Shown: positions 1-9,477 of the stretch, piece by piece
Layout of the letters: each line of letters opens with the position of its first letter
How positions within the stretch are numbered: position 1 is the first letter of the stretch
Source of the DNA: Comamonadaceae bacterium
GTDB taxonomy: Bacteria > Pseudomonadota > Gammaproteobacteria > Burkholderiales > Burkholderiaceae_C
Length of the DNA stretch: 46,547 nt
Reading direction: 5' to 3'
Assembly (NCBI GenBank): GCA_947450765.1
Contig: CANFXC010000015.1
Span: 1-46,547, forward strand
The notes under the pieces: generated by a model
Databases searched by the model: none
What the model was told of the DNA's origin: nothing
The model's input: only the letters and a program-made list of their open reading frames with translations
Translations under genes and position numbers: made by a program

Positions 1-7
1 AGTCTTC

Positions 8-1576
8 ATGCTCGACGCCGCCACCAAAGCCCAACTCAAGAGTTACCTCGAACGCGCCACGCAGCCGATCGAAATCGTCGCCTCGCTCGACGACAGCAAG
101 GCCTCGGTTGAGCTGCAGTCGCTGCTGAAAGACATCACAGATTCCTCCGCCTTGGTCACCGTCACGGAAAGCCGCGACGACAACCTCCGCAAGCCCTCTT
201 TTTCGATCAATCGCCCCAGCGAAAACCACGGTCCGCGCTTTGCCGGACTGCCGATGGGCCATGAATTCACATCGCTGATCTTGGCGCTGCTGCAGATCGG
301 CGGCTACCCGCCGAAAGTCGAAGAAGAAGTGCTGCAACAAATTCGCGCGCTCGAAGGCGACTTTGAATTTGAAATTTACGTCTCGCTGAGCTGCCACAGC
401 TGCCCCGATGTGGTCCAGGCGTTGAACCTGATGGCCGTGCAAAATCCACGCATCCGCACGACCATGATCGACGGCAGCCTGTTTCAAGACGAAGTCAAAG
501 CGCGCCAGATCATGGCTGTGCCCACCGTCTTTTTGAACGGCACCGAATTCAGCCAAGGTCGGACCAGCCTAGAAGAAATCCTCGCCAAAATCGACACCAG
601 CGGCGTCGAACGCGAAGCCAGCAAAATTGCGGCCAAAGCACCTTTTGACGTCCTGATCATTGGCGGTGGCCCAGCCGGCGCAGCCGCTGCGGTGTATGCC
701 GCACGCAAAGGCATTCGCACCGGCATCGCGTCAGAGAAATTTGGTGGCCAGACGCTCGACACTTTGGGCATTGAAAACTTCATTTCCGTCAAAGAAACCG
801 AAGGCCCCAAGTTCGCCTTGGCGCTTGAAGAGCACGTCCGCGCCTATGACGTCGACATCATGAACATGCAACGTGCCAAGGCACTGATTCCAAACAGCGG
901 CCCTGACAGCAACCTGATCGAAGTTCAACTCGAAAGCGGCGCCTCGCTGAAGAGCAAGGCCATCATCATCTCGACCGGTGCACGCTGGCGCAACATCAAT
1001 GTGCCCGGCGAAGCCGAGTTCAAAAACAAAGGTGTGGCGTACTGCCCGCATTGCGACGGCCCGCTCTTCAAAGGCAAACACGTGGCCGTGGTCGGTGGTG
1101 GTAACTCTGGCGTAGAGGCGGCGATTGACTTGGCCGGCGTGGTCGGCCACGTAACGCTGATCGAGTTTGACAAGGCATTGCGCGCCGATGCCGTGCTGCA
1201 GCGCAAACTCCACAGCCTGAAAAATGTGACGGTGCTCACCAACGCCCAAACCACGGAGATCACCGGCGACCAAACCGTCAACGGACTGGTCTACAAAGAC
1301 CGCGCCAGCAACGAGCTCCACACGGTCGCTCTGGATGGCGTGTTCATCCAGATCGGTCTGGTGCCGAACACCGACTGGCTCAAAGGCGTGGTCGAGCTGT
1401 CCAAGCACGGCGAAATCGTGGTCGATGCCAAGGGACAAACCTCGGTCCCGGGCGTCTTCGCTGCCGGTGATGCCACCACGGTGCCGTTCAAGCAAATCAT
1501 CATCGCCGCTGGCGACGGTGCCAAGGCTGCGCTGGGCGCTTTTGACCACCTGATTCGTTCGTCCGCTCCAGCCTGA
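8..1576 (+). CDS. ahpF: Alkyl hydroperoxide reductase subunit F (NADH:peroxiredoxin reductase)
   Basis: This cytoplasmic flavoprotein passes electrons from NAD(P)H to the peroxiredoxin AhpC, which reduces H2O2 and organic peroxides. The 522-residue length fits the family (about 520). The N-terminal double-thioredoxin domain (about 1-200) carries the redox pair C129-x-x-C132 (SCHSCPD). The thioredoxin-reductase part has an FAD glycine motif (GGGPAG, about 219-224), the redox pair C346-x-x-C349 (CPHCDG) and a second nucleotide motif (GGGNSG, about 363-368). ahpC is expected just upstream but lies outside the window. Only 7 bases precede the ATG, so its ribosome site cannot be seen. The iron-storage and iron-uptake genes downstream suit an oxidative-stress role. 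Confidence 0.96.
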   Translation: MLDAATKAQLKSYLERATQPIEIVASLDDSKASVELQSLLKDITDSSALVTVTESRDDNLRKPSFSINRPSENHGPRFAGLPMGHEFTSLILALLQIGGYPPKVEEEVLQQIRALEGDFEFEIYVSLSCHSCPDVVQALNLMAVQNPRIRTTMIDGSLFQDEVKARQIMAVPTVFLNGTEFSQGRTSLEEILAKIDTSGVEREASKIAAKAPFDVLIIGGGPAGAAAAVYAARKGIRTGIASEKFGGQTLDTLGIENFISVKETEGPKFALALEEHVRAYDVDIMNMQRAKALIPNSGPDSNLIEVQLESGASLKSKAIIISTGARWRNINVPGEAEFKNKGVAYCPHCDGPLFKGKHVAVVGGGNSGVEAAIDLAGVVGHVTLIEFDKALRADAVLQRKLHSLKNVTVLTNAQTTEITGDQTVNGLVYKDRASNELHTVALDGVFIQIGLVPNTDWLKGVVELSKHGEIVVDAKGQTSVPGVFAAGDATTVPFKQIIIAAGDGAKAALGAFDHLIRSSAPA

Positions 1577-1686
1577 GCCTTGAACTGAGACTGCTAGCCT
1601 GCCGCAAAAAGGGTTATGGAGAATCTCCTTGCCCCGTCCTGCGACAGTCAGCACAATTCACGCTTTAAAACACACAAAGGACTGCC

Positions 1687-2163
1687 ATGAAAGGCGACCC
1701 ACAAGTCATTGCGTTCCTGCAAGCTCAGCTCAAAAATGAACTGACCGCCATCAACCAGTACTTCCTGCACTACCGCATGTACAAGCACTGGGGTTTGGAC
1801 AAGCTGGCCAAGAAGGAATATGAAGAATCCATCGGCGAGATGAAGCACGCCGACAAGCTGATGGACCGCATCTTCATGCTGGACGGCCTGCCGAATGTGC
1901 AAGATCTAGGCAAGTTGCTGATCGGCGAGGACGTGCCAGAAGTTTTGAGTTGCGATTTAAAACTGGAAAGTGCGGCGCAGATCACCGTCAAGGACGGCAT
2001 TGCCCACTGTGAATCAGTGCGTGATTACGTCTCCCGGGACTTGCTGCAAATGATCCTGGACGACACCGAAGAGCACATTGATTTTTTGGAGACTCAAATT
2101 GAGTTGCTAGGCAAAGTGGGGATTCAAAACTACCTGCAGAGCCAAATGGGCGAACTCAGTTAA
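1687..2163 (+). CDS. bfr: Bacterioferritin (haem-containing iron-storage ferritin)
   Basis: This protein assembles into a 24-subunit shell that oxidises and stores iron. It has 158 residues, the same length as E. coli Bfr, so numbering transfers without gaps. The haem ligand M52 is present (EMKHAD), as are ferroxidase residues E18, E51, H54, E94 and H130. Position 127, normally the bridging Glu, is Thr here (DDTEEHID). E128 and E129 follow directly, so a shifted ligand is possible. An AAAGGA ribosome site stands a few bases before the ATG. A clear terminator follows at 2212-2233. The partner ferredoxin gene bfd lies about 3.8 kb downstream. The 110 bases between ahpF and this gene show no obvious Fur box. 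Confidence 0.95.
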   Translation: MKGDPQVIAFLQAQLKNELTAINQYFLHYRMYKHWGLDKLAKKEYEESIGEMKHADKLMDRIFMLDGLPNVQDLGKLLIGEDVPEVLSCDLKLESAAQITVKDGIAHCESVRDYVSRDLLQMILDDTEEHIDFLETQIELLGKVGIQNYLQSQMGELS

Positions 2164-2178
2164 GAACTCTTTTTGCTG

Positions 2179-2233
2179 TTGCGCCTGCTGGCGCAAGCGC
2201 AACAAAGTCATAGGGCCTCAGGGCCCTTTTTTT
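2179..2233 (+). terminator. Rho-independent terminator after bfr
   Basis: A perfect 6-bp stem AGGGCC/GGCCCT (2212-2217 and 2222-2227, loop TCAG) is followed at once by seven T. A second hairpin just before it, TTGCGCC/GGCGCAA (2179-2185 and 2190-2196), has no T run. The rest of the gap up to the next gene holds only the Fur-like site listed separately; I see no further gene in it. Confidence 0.85.
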
Positions 2234-2396
2234 ATGCTTCACGTCACCGACCGAGTGACGTTCAAACAGTGCGCGCCCTTAATCGCATCAGAAGGCGTGA
2301 GCCCCTGTTACATCCCGCGCCGTCAAGGACGGCTTCAGCGCACAACAACCCTCCAGTGATATTTTTAAATCCGGCAAAACTCTAGAATTAAGCAAT

Positions 2397-2415
2397 AATA
2401 CGATTCATTCTCATT
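2397..2415 (+). promoter_or_regulatory. Fur box before the first TonB-dependent receptor
   Basis: The 19-mer AATACGATTCATTCTCATT ends 10 bases before the receptor ATG. It matches the site before bfd (5946-5964) at 16 of 19 positions and contains the ATTCTCATT half typical of Fur boxes. Iron-loaded Fur would repress from here. I cannot assign -10 and -35 elements with confidence. Confidence 0.7.
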
Positions 2416-2425
2416 TAGATTTGAA

Positions 2426-4627
2426 ATGGATGCCATGTTGATTTCCCGCTTTTCCGTCACTCCTGTCGCCGCCGCTGTGCTTGGGCTCTGGATTCCGTTT
2501 GCGCACGCCCAAACATCAGTCGCTGCCGAAACCAAGGCGCCCACACTAGCAGCGGTGACTGTCAGCGCCGATGCGTCTACCGATGGGCTAACCAAACCTT
2601 TTGTGGGCGGCCAAGTGGCACGGGGCGGGCGCGTCGGCATTCTGGGCAACCAAGACATCATGGACACGCCGTTTTCAAGCACTAGCTACACCAATGAGCT
2701 GATCCAAGACCAGCAAGCGCAAAGCGTCGCAGACGTGCTGCGCAATGACCCATCCGTTCGACAAGCACGTGGTTTTGGAAACTTCCAGGAGGTTTATATC
2801 GTGCGTGGCTTGCCGGTGTACTCCGACGACGTGTCTTACAACGGGCTTTACGGCATGCTGCCGCGCCAGTACATCGCGTCTGAATTCTTCGAGCGGGTCG
2901 AAGTGTTCCGTGGCGCCAGTGCTTTTCTAAATGGTGCTGCGCCCGGCGGTAGCGGCATCGGCGGCGCCATCAACCTCCTGCCAAAGCGAGCGCCCAATGA
3001 GCCATTGAGCCGAGTCGGGTTTGGATTACAGACCGGTGGACAAACATCTTTGTCCAACGACCTCGCTCGCCGTTTCGGCCCTGACCAGAGCACCGGCATC
3101 CGCCTCAATGCAGTTCGCCGCGACGGCGGCACGGGTATCGACCGAGAAAATAAGGAACTCAGCGCACTCAGCCTAGGCGTGGACTGGCACAGCCGCAATG
3201 TTCGCATCTCAGCCGATGTGGGCTATCAAGACCACAAAGGAACTGAACTCCAGCCCAGCGTGACGCCATCCTCAACTCTGCCGATTCCGGCAGCGCCAGA
3301 TGCCAGGCGAAATTTTGCGCAGCCATGGACCTATACAAGTGAGCAAGACACCTTTGCCACCCTGCGCGCCGAATTTGACATCAACGACGACGTGACCGCT
3401 TGGGCCGCAGGTGGGCTGCGCCGCAGCAAAGAATCCAATTCATTGACCAGTCTGAGCCTGATCAATGCGGCCGGCGACAGCCTGTCATCGCGCTTTGACA
3501 ACCAACGCAGAGAAAATATTTCAACGGGTGAAGTGGGCGTGCGTGCAAAGTTCAGCGCCGGCTCGGTCGGGCACACTTTAAGCGCTTCGGCCGCTCGATA
3601 TCACGGCGAGGAACGTAACGCCTACGCCATGTCAGGTGCGGTGATTGCCAACAACCTCTATGCGCCCTACGCTTCTTCCGCCCCACCGGCCACGCTTTAC
3701 ACCGGCGGCAACCTCAGCGACCCACAACGCTTCAACGAAGTGCTGACTTCCAGCGTGGCGGTCGCGGACACACTGTCGTTTGCGCAGGACACCATCTTGC
3801 TGACGCTGGGCGCACGAAGCCAGACCATTGAGCAAATCAGCTATGCCGGCTACGACGGTATCGAAACCGGCAGCTATAAAAAATCCAAAGTCACGCCTGT
3901 GGCTGGCTTAGTGTTCAAGGCAACGCCAAAAGTGTCCCTGTACGCTAACTACATCGAAGGCTTGGTCAAAGGCAGCGTGGCGCCAACAACAGCCAACAAC
4001 CAGCCGGTGACTAATGCCGGCCAGGTATTTGCGCCATATGCATCCAAGCAAAAAGAGATCGGTGCCAAATACGACGCCGGAAAATGGGGCGGCGGCGCTG
4101 CATTCTTCACCACCACCCAGCCCAGCGCCTTTGTGCAAAACCAGACCTATGGTCTCAACGGCGAGCAGCGCAACCAGGGCCTTGAGTTTTCACTGTACGG
4201 AGAACCGCTCAAAGGCCTTCGTTTGCTCGGAGGCGTGACCCTGATCAACGCCGAGCAGACCCGCATGGAAGGCGGCATGACGAATGGACGCGATGCCATT
4301 GGGGTGCCGAGGCAACAACTCAACCTGAATGCAGAATGGGACGTGGCTGGCGTGCACGGCTTGGCGTTCAATGCGCGGATATTGCACACCTCATCGCAAT
4401 ATGCCAATGCGGCGAACACACAGGTCGTGCCGGCTTGGAACCGTCTGGATCTCGGTGCGCGCTACCTGATGGACATCGGCAGCAACCGACTGCTGACCCT
4501 GCGTGGCCGTATCGACAACGCACTCAACACCTCCTATTGGGCATCGGCAGGCGGATTCCCCGGGTCCAACTACTTGGTTCTGGGCGCACCCCGCACGCTG
4601 GTCGTCAGCAGCTCCATCGACTTTTAA
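2426..4627 (+). CDS. TonB-dependent siderophore receptor
   Basis: This is an outer-membrane beta-barrel that imports a ferric siderophore using TonB energy. The 733 residues begin with a signal peptide that likely ends at AHA-Q near residue 28. A plug domain follows (about 70-200, with YIVRGLPVYSDDV and RVEVFRGASAFLNG motifs), then the barrel, which ends in the terminal Phe (SSSIDF) expected for Bam-dependent insertion. A second in-frame ATG at 2435 would give a shorter signal peptide; neither start has a strong ribosome site. A Fur-like site lies immediately upstream. The next gene, a PepSY membrane protein, starts 14 bases after the stop and is very probably co-transcribed. The substrate cannot be told from sequence alone. 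Confidence 0.92.
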   Translation: MDAMLISRFSVTPVAAAVLGLWIPFAHAQTSVAAETKAPTLAAVTVSADASTDGLTKPFVGGQVARGGRVGILGNQDIMDTPFSSTSYTNELIQDQQAQSVADVLRNDPSVRQARGFGNFQEVYIVRGLPVYSDDVSYNGLYGMLPRQYIASEFFERVEVFRGASAFLNGAAPGGSGIGGAINLLPKRAPNEPLSRVGFGLQTGGQTSLSNDLARRFGPDQSTGIRLNAVRRDGGTGIDRENKELSALSLGVDWHSRNVRISADVGYQDHKGTELQPSVTPSSTLPIPAAPDARRNFAQPWTYTSEQDTFATLRAEFDINDDVTAWAAGGLRRSKESNSLTSLSLINAAGDSLSSRFDNQRRENISTGEVGVRAKFSAGSVGHTLSASAARYHGEERNAYAMSGAVIANNLYAPYASSAPPATLYTGGNLSDPQRFNEVLTSSVAVADTLSFAQDTILLTLGARSQTIEQISYAGYDGIETGSYKKSKVTPVAGLVFKATPKVSLYANYIEGLVKGSVAPTTANNQPVTNAGQVFAPYASKQKEIGAKYDAGKWGGGAAFFTTTQPSAFVQNQTYGLNGEQRNQGLEFSLYGEPLKGLRLLGGVTLINAEQTRMEGGMTNGRDAIGVPRQQLNLNAEWDVAGVHGLAFNARILHTSSQYANAANTQVVPAWNRLDLGARYLMDIGSNRLLTLRGRIDNALNTSYWASAGGFPGSNYLVLGAPRTLVVSSSIDF

Positions 4628-4641
4628 AAAAGAAGCACACG

Positions 4642-5874
4642 ATGCGGGCATTTTGGACACTTATTCATCGCTGGACCGGACTCACGGTGGCGCTGTTCCT
4701 GATCGTCGCCGGGTTGACCGGCGCGGTGACCTCCTGGGATCACGAACTTGACGAATGGCTCAACGCCGACATCATGGCCACACCGGGGCGTGGCGAGTTG
4801 CGTGACCCTCTGGCGCTGGCGGCCGTGGTGGAGGCGGCCGACCCGCGCGTGCAAGTGAGCTACATCTCACTGGGCTTGGAGGAAGGGCATGCAGCCTCCT
4901 TCTTGGTACGCCCGCTGACCGATCTGGCCACGGGTCAACCTTACGTTCTCGACTACAACAATGTCTTTGTAGATCCCGTCACAGCAGAGATCACCGGGCA
5001 GCGCGATTCTCTAGCCGTGTCGCTGTCGCGGCGCAGCCTCATGCCTTTTCTGCGCACCGTGCATTACAGCCTGCACATCCCGGCTTTTTGGGGCACGGAC
5101 CGCTGGGGTTACTGGCTGATGGGCGGCGTGGCGCTGGTCTGGCTGCTCGACAGTTTCGTGGGCTTTTACCTCACCTTGCCGCGACGTTTGAGGACTCACA
5201 GCGACGCCGCCCTGGTGCGCCGCGAGCCCTCCACTTGGATGCAACGCTGGAAACCCTCATGGCTATTGCGCTGGAGGGCCGGTGGCTACAAGCTCAACTT
5301 CGATTTGCATCGCGCTGGTGGCTTGTGGGTCTGGGGCGTGATCATGGTGGTGGCGTTCACCTCTTTCTCACTCAACCTCTACCGCGAGGTGTTTTACCCC
5401 GTGATATCGCTGGTCTCCAAAACCACACCGGGACCTTACGAAACACAAACACCTGCGACCTTCGGCACTTACATCGAGCCGACGCTTGGGTTTGAACAAG
5501 CGATTCAGGTGGCCCGCACCGAAGCTGTTCGGCGCGGCTTCGACACGCAGCCAGGGGGTATTTACTACGGCGGCGACTTCGCTTTTTACAACGTGTCTTT
5601 TTTCGACCCTGCCAACGAAATGGGTGCCATGGGCATGGGTCTGTCCAACCTCTACATTGATGCAAACGATGGCAGCGTATTGGGCGAATACAGGCCATGG
5701 CAGGGAACCGCCGCCGACATTTTTGTTCAGCTGCAGCTGCCCTTGCATTCAGGCCGGATTCTCGGGATGCCCGGTCGTATTCTGATGTCGCTGATGGGCG
5801 TGATGGTTGCCATGCTGTCGGTCACTGGCATCGTGATATGGGCGCGCAAACGGCGTTCGCGCATGCGGCGCTGA
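4642..5874 (+). CDS. PepSY-domain inner-membrane protein (iron-regulated, PiuB-like)
   Basis: This 410-residue protein belongs to the PepSY-associated membrane family often found beside siderophore receptors. Members are thought to act in the inner membrane or periplasm, possibly in ferric-siderophore reduction or release; that role is inferred. Four membrane segments are visible, near residues 12-32, 155-180, 226-247 and 380-402. The first opens with the family-typical HRWTGL stretch. Periplasmic loops carry PepSY-like segments, and the tail is basic (RKRRSRMRR). The frame stays open upstream into the receptor gene, but the ATG at 4642, 14 bases after the receptor stop, starts the conserved sequence. 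The 130 bases downstream lead to the Fur-controlled bfd promoter. Confidence 0.88.
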   Translation: MRAFWTLIHRWTGLTVALFLIVAGLTGAVTSWDHELDEWLNADIMATPGRGELRDPLALAAVVEAADPRVQVSYISLGLEEGHAASFLVRPLTDLATGQPYVLDYNNVFVDPVTAEITGQRDSLAVSLSRRSLMPFLRTVHYSLHIPAFWGTDRWGYWLMGGVALVWLLDSFVGFYLTLPRRLRTHSDAALVRREPSTWMQRWKPSWLLRWRAGGYKLNFDLHRAGGLWVWGVIMVVAFTSFSLNLYREVFYPVISLVSKTTPGPYETQTPATFGTYIEPTLGFEQAIQVARTEAVRRGFDTQPGGIYYGGDFAFYNVSFFDPANEMGAMGMGLSNLYIDANDGSVLGEYRPWQGTAADIFVQLQLPLHSGRILGMPGRILMSLMGVMVAMLSVTGIVIWARKRRSRMRR

Positions 5875-5940
5875 TACCGGCCAAGGATGCCGATGCCTGA
5901 GCAGCCATCAACAGCGTCTAAATATGAGCTTAAAAATTAA

Positions 5941-5970
5941 TTGCTAATGCGAGTCATTCGCATTTATAAT
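5941..5970 (+). promoter_or_regulatory. Fur-controlled promoter of the bfd operon
   Basis: The -35-like TTGCTA (5941-5946) and a perfect TATAAT (5965-5970) are separated by 18 bases. That spacer is almost exactly filled by the near-palindrome AATGCGAGTCATTCGCATT (5946-5964), whose outer arms AATGCGA/TCGCATT match perfectly. It differs from the site at 2397-2415 at only 3 of 19 positions. Fur bound here would block RNA polymerase, so bfd and downstream genes should be induced by iron starvation. Confidence 0.82.
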
Positions 5971-6004
5971 AGCGTTACTTACTGAACACAACCGAGCCAC
6001 CGCC

Positions 6005-6220
6005 ATGATCATCTGTGTCTGCCGCCGCATCTCTGACCGTGACATCGTCCGCCACGCCCGCGCAGGCATGGGCTTCGACGAGATCCAATTCGAACTCGGC
6101 GTCGCAACCCAATGCGGCCGCTGCGAAGGCTGCGCCCGTGATGTGGTCGCCCAGTGCAGCGCGACCAGCCCAACGGCCCATATCAAGCAAGCCAATCATC
6201 AGCTTGAAAACCACATATGA
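6005..6220 (+). CDS. bfd: Bacterioferritin-associated ferredoxin
   Basis: Bfd is a small [2Fe-2S] protein that binds bacterioferritin and reduces its stored ferric iron so it can be released. The 71-residue protein has the four family cysteines C4-x-C6 and C37-x-x-C40, plus an extra C43. The 30-residue spacing between pairs is normal. The Fur-type promoter at 5941-5970 agrees with induction under iron starvation. The stop codon TGA overlaps the ATG of the next small reading frame (ATGA), so translation of the two is probably coupled. Confidence 0.93.
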   Translation: MIICVCRRISDRDIVRHARAGMGFDEIQFELGVATQCGRCEGCARDVVAQCSATSPTAHIKQANHQLENHI

Positions 6221-6306
6221 ACACCCCCTCCTTGTCGCTTATCACGCTTCCCATCAGCCTGATTCTGGTGGTGGGCGCGGCTTGGTGGGTCTTGAGCCGC
6301 TCGTGA
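6217..6306 (+). CDS. Predicted 29-residue single-span membrane peptide, coupled to bfd
   Basis: This short frame starts on the ATG that overlaps the bfd stop (ATGA) and codes for 29 residues. It begins MNTPSLSLITLPISLILVVG and ends with Trp-Trp and a short polar tail (SRS). Nearly the whole peptide could form one membrane helix. It sits between bfd and the Fiu-like receptor, on the same strand and behind the Fur-type promoter. I do not recognise a family. The coupled start, hydrophobic make-up and operon position are the only evidence that it is translated; it could be a chance frame. Confidence 0.5.
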   Translation: MNTPSLSLITLPISLILVVGAAWWVLSRS

Positions 6307-6422
6307 TCTCCTGATCCGCCGGACTGCCAGCCAGTCACCGCCAACACAAAGCGTGTTTTCGATGGGTATGCTGCCCCCTTTTTTTGGTTTGCCATTGGCA
6401 GACTGTTGACTCGGAGAATCTC

Positions 6423-8636
6423 TTGACTCCTCAAAAAATAGCCAAAATCGCAAAAACCAACTCCGAGTCTGGCCAGACATCTGAAAAAGCCCTTCTGCCC
6501 TTAGGCGCCCTGATGCTGGCCATGTCAGTCTCAAGCTGGGCTCAAAGCACCTTGCCAGCGACAGAAGGAAGCCCGGTCGAAGGAAAGACCTTGGCCCCTG
6601 TCGTTGTCACGGGTTCTCGAGGGCGCGACGAGCAGACCTACCAGAGCGGCATCACCAGCTCGGGCAAAGTGCCGGTCTTGGCCAAAGACATCCCGCAGTC
6701 GCTGACAGTAGTGAATGAAAAATTGCTCCATGACCAGGGCAAAGACACCATGAAAAGCGCGCTGGAAAACGTCATCGGCATTACTTTTGAAGCTGGCGAA
6801 GGCGGCCGCATAGGAGACAACATCAGACTGCGCGGCTTCAGCGTGGTGGGTGACATCTACTTGGACGGCGTGCGCGATATCGCGCAGTACAACCGGGACA
6901 CCTTCAACTACGACCGCGTCGAAGTATTGCGCGGCTCTGCCTCCATGCTGTTTGGTCGCGGTTCAACCGGTGGCGTGGTCAACCAGGTCAGCAAAATACC
7001 GCGCCTCATGACCGAGCAGGAAGTCAACGTCACCGTTGGCACGGGCAATTACCTGCGAACCACCGGCGACTTCAATATCAAGACAGACGACGATGCAGCC
7101 CTGCGCATCGGCACCATGACGACCGACTGGGACGGCTTGGGCGGCAAAGCATCGACCAGCCGTCGTGGTCTGTCACTCGACTATCGACTGGGCATTGGCA
7201 CTGCAGACGAGTTCATGTTCAGCCTCTACCACTTGAATTACAACGACAAGCCCGTGTTAGGTGGACGTTGGCTCCAAGGGATCCCTGCCCCGCTCCCGGC
7301 GGACAAATGGTACGGCGCAAACTCAGACTATCAAAAAGACAGTGCTGACTTCGCCACGCTCACACACACTCATCGCTGGACTGACGGCAGCACTTTGAGA
7401 ACAGTGGTTCGCGACGGCCATTACACGCGTGACCTCTGGGCCACTCAAATCAATGCTTTTGGAGCCGGCGTCACGCAAGCCAACTTTGGACCCGACACCG
7501 TGGTCAACCGAGGGTCCCAGACCCGCGGTGCAGAAGACCACCATACATTCGTGCAAAGTGATTTCATCACCACAACCGATTGGTTCGGTCGTAAAAATCA
7601 GCTCCTGCTGGGCACCGACATAGCGCGTGAAAACACCACCGTCTACCGCTACACCGGCACACCTGCCAGACCCAGCACGACAGTCGGCTTGGCCGATAAC
7701 AGTTCGCTGACAGACACCCGATTGCGCCTGAAGTCAACCGAGTTCACATCAACGGCCATTGGCCTTTATGCACAAGACACCATCAACCTCACGCCCTATT
7801 GGAAAGTGGTGGGCGGCTTGCGTATGGATAATTTCGCCGGAGACTATGACCGGTCTGGCTTGGCAACACCTGGTACGCCCCTGTCCCGCAGCGACACCGT
7901 GCTGAGCAAGCGCCTAGGCGTGATGTACCAACCGAATGATGAAGTCAGCTACTACACGTCCTATGGAACATCATTCAATACCTCAGGCGATCTTTATCAG
8001 TACGACGCCAACAGCGCCAAGACACCACCCGAAAGCAGCCGCAACCTAGAAATCGGTGCCAAGTTGGAACTGCTCGATGGCGACCTGTCACTGCGCACCG
8101 CACTGGCACGCACCGACAAGTACAACGAGCGAAACACCGATGTCAACCAAGCCACAGGCGAATACTTACTCTCAGGCCAGCGCCATACCAACTCTCTGGA
8201 ATTCGAAGTAGCGGGACGCCTCAACCCGAAATGGGACATTTTTGGCGGCATCGCCTTCATGCATGGGGTCATAGACAAGGCCGGCTCATCTTCCGCAGCG
8301 CAAGCCACGGTTGGGCTCAACCCCGGACTGACGCCCAATGTGCAGGCCAATGTCTGGAGCACCTATCGGGTCGATGAAAAATGGCGTGTCGGCGGTGGTG
8401 CTACCCACGTGAGCGTCAACGGGCCGTCTTCCGCCAACCCTGTCGCTCTCGCAAACCGTGCACCGGCCTATACCCGGCTAGACGCCATGCTTGAACTCAT
8501 AGTCAACAAAAGCAACACGGTCAAATTCAATATGGACAACCTGACGAACCAGATTTATTACAGCTCCTTGTACCAAGGCTGGCCGACTGTTGCCCCCCTG
8601 CGCACGGCACGCATGACACTGACCAGCAAGTTTTAA
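6423..8636 (+). CDS. fiu: Catecholate siderophore receptor, Fiu-like (TonB-dependent)
   Basis: This outer-membrane receptor takes up iron bound to catecholate siderophores or their monomers. I chose the TTG at 6423 (737 residues) because a GGAG ribosome site lies six bases before it; another in-frame TTG at 6384 lacks one, and there is no suitable ATG. A long signal peptide ends near SSWAQS. A TonB-box-like APVVVTG precedes the plug ([52 protein letters not shown]), and the barrel ends in the terminal Phe (LTSKF). The PiuC-type dioxygenase just downstream repeats the fiu-ybiX and piuA-piuC pairing of other proteobacteria. It probably belongs to the Fur-controlled bfd transcript. Confidence 0.9.
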   Translation: MTPQKIAKIAKTNSESGQTSEKALLPLGALMLAMSVSSWAQSTLPATEGSPVEGKTLAPVVVTGSRGRDEQTYQSGITSSGKVPVLAKDIPQSLTVVNEKLLHDQGKDTMKSALENVIGITFEAGEGGRIGDNIRLRGFSVVGDIYLDGVRDIAQYNRDTFNYDRVEVLRGSASMLFGRGSTGGVVNQVSKIPRLMTEQEVNVTVGTGNYLRTTGDFNIKTDDDAALRIGTMTTDWDGLGGKASTSRRGLSLDYRLGIGTADEFMFSLYHLNYNDKPVLGGRWLQGIPAPLPADKWYGANSDYQKDSADFATLTHTHRWTDGSTLRTVVRDGHYTRDLWATQINAFGAGVTQANFGPDTVVNRGSQTRGAEDHHTFVQSDFITTTDWFGRKNQLLLGTDIARENTTVYRYTGTPARPSTTVGLADNSSLTDTRLRLKSTEFTSTAIGLYAQDTINLTPYWKVVGGLRMDNFAGDYDRSGLATPGTPLSRSDTVLSKRLGVMYQPNDEVSYYTSYGTSFNTSGDLYQYDANSAKTPPESSRNLEIGAKLELLDGDLSLRTALARTDKYNERNTDVNQATGEYLLSGQRHTNSLEFEVAGRLNPKWDIFGGIAFMHGVIDKAGSSSAAQATVGLNPGLTPNVQANVWSTYRVDEKWRVGGGATHVSVNGPSSANPVALANRAPAYTRLDAMLELIVNKSNTVKFNMDNLTNQIYYSSLYQGWPTVAPLRTARMTLTSKF

Positions 8637-8649
8637 ACAGGACACGTCC

Positions 8650-9372
8650 ATGCTGCTGAAAATCCCCAAAGTCTTGACGCCCGAAGAACTGGCGCAAGTG
8701 CGCCAACTCGTGCTCTGTGCTGACTGGGCCGATGGCCGCATCACGGCGGGCAGTCAGAGCGGCAGCGTGAAAAACAACCGGCAGCTGCCAGAAGAATTGC
8801 CGGCCGCCCAACAAGCGCGGCACATCGTCTCTGTCGCGTTGGCGCGCAACCCGCAGTTTGTCACCGGCGCTTTGCCGAAGTCGGTTTACCCGCCGCTGTT
8901 TAACCGCTACAGCGGCGGTGCCAATTTCTTTGGCAACCACATCGACAACGCGGTGCGCACGCACGCTGCCACCGCCCGCCATGTGCGGACAGATATGTCG
9001 TGCACTTTGTTTTTGAGCGATGCGGAGAGTTACGACGGCGGCGAGCTGGTGGTGCAAGACACCTATGGCGAGCAACGCATCAAATTTGCAGCAGGCGACC
9101 TCGTGATGTATCCAGGCACGTCGGTGCACCGGGTCGAGCCCGTCACACGCGGCGAACGATTGGCTTGTTTTTTTTGGGTCGAAAGCATGGTCAGGTCTGA
9201 CGCCCAGCGCCGCCTGCTGTATGACATGGACATGGCCATCACGGCCTTGAGACGGCAAAATTTGGCACTCAATAACGAGCCAGGTCAGAGCCCGCTGAGC
9301 GGCGAAAGGCCGGAAGTGGTGACGCTCACCGGCTGTTATCACAACCTGCTGCGCATGTGGGCGGACGTCTGA
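8650..9372 (+). CDS. piuC: PiuC/YbiX-type PKHD Fe(II)/2-oxoglutarate dioxygenase
   Basis: This is a cytoplasmic non-haem iron dioxygenase of the PKHD-type hydroxylase family, regularly paired with catecholate siderophore receptors. The physiological substrate is not established. The iron ligands H97 and D99 (NHIDNAVR) and H160 (SVHRVEPV) are visible, with R170 ten residues later to hold 2-oxoglutarate. At 240 residues it is a little longer than the usual 225 or so, with the extra residues near the C-terminus. The gene starts 13 bases after the receptor stop, with an AGGA ribosome site, so it is co-transcribed with the receptor. Confidence 0.93.
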   Translation: MLLKIPKVLTPEELAQVRQLVLCADWADGRITAGSQSGSVKNNRQLPEELPAAQQARHIVSVALARNPQFVTGALPKSVYPPLFNRYSGGANFFGNHIDNAVRTHAATARHVRTDMSCTLFLSDAESYDGGELVVQDTYGEQRIKFAAGDLVMYPGTSVHRVEPVTRGERLACFFWVESMVRSDAQRRLLYDMDMAITALRRQNLALNNEPGQSPLSGERPEVVTLTGCYHNLLRMWADV

Positions 9373-9477
9373 AAGCCCTCGCAAACCCGCTCAAATGCAA
9401 CTTATCCTCAGTCTCTGATCTATAAACTCAAGCACTCAACCTGATTCGACCGTCGAATTGAACGCTGACCCGCACTG

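Noticed and set aside
731..1654. Long open frame of 307 codons on the minus strand opposite ahpF
   Set aside because: It is a complement-strand shadow of a high-GC gene, with no recognisable protein features; ahpF is unmistakable.
2173..2385. 70-codon frame between bfr and the first receptor
   Set aside because: It runs through the bfr terminator and towards the Fur site and has no family features.
4336..4641. Upstream extension of the PepSY protein frame by 102 codons
   Set aside because: It lies wholly inside the receptor gene. The PepSY family N-terminus and a membrane helix begin at the ATG at 4642.
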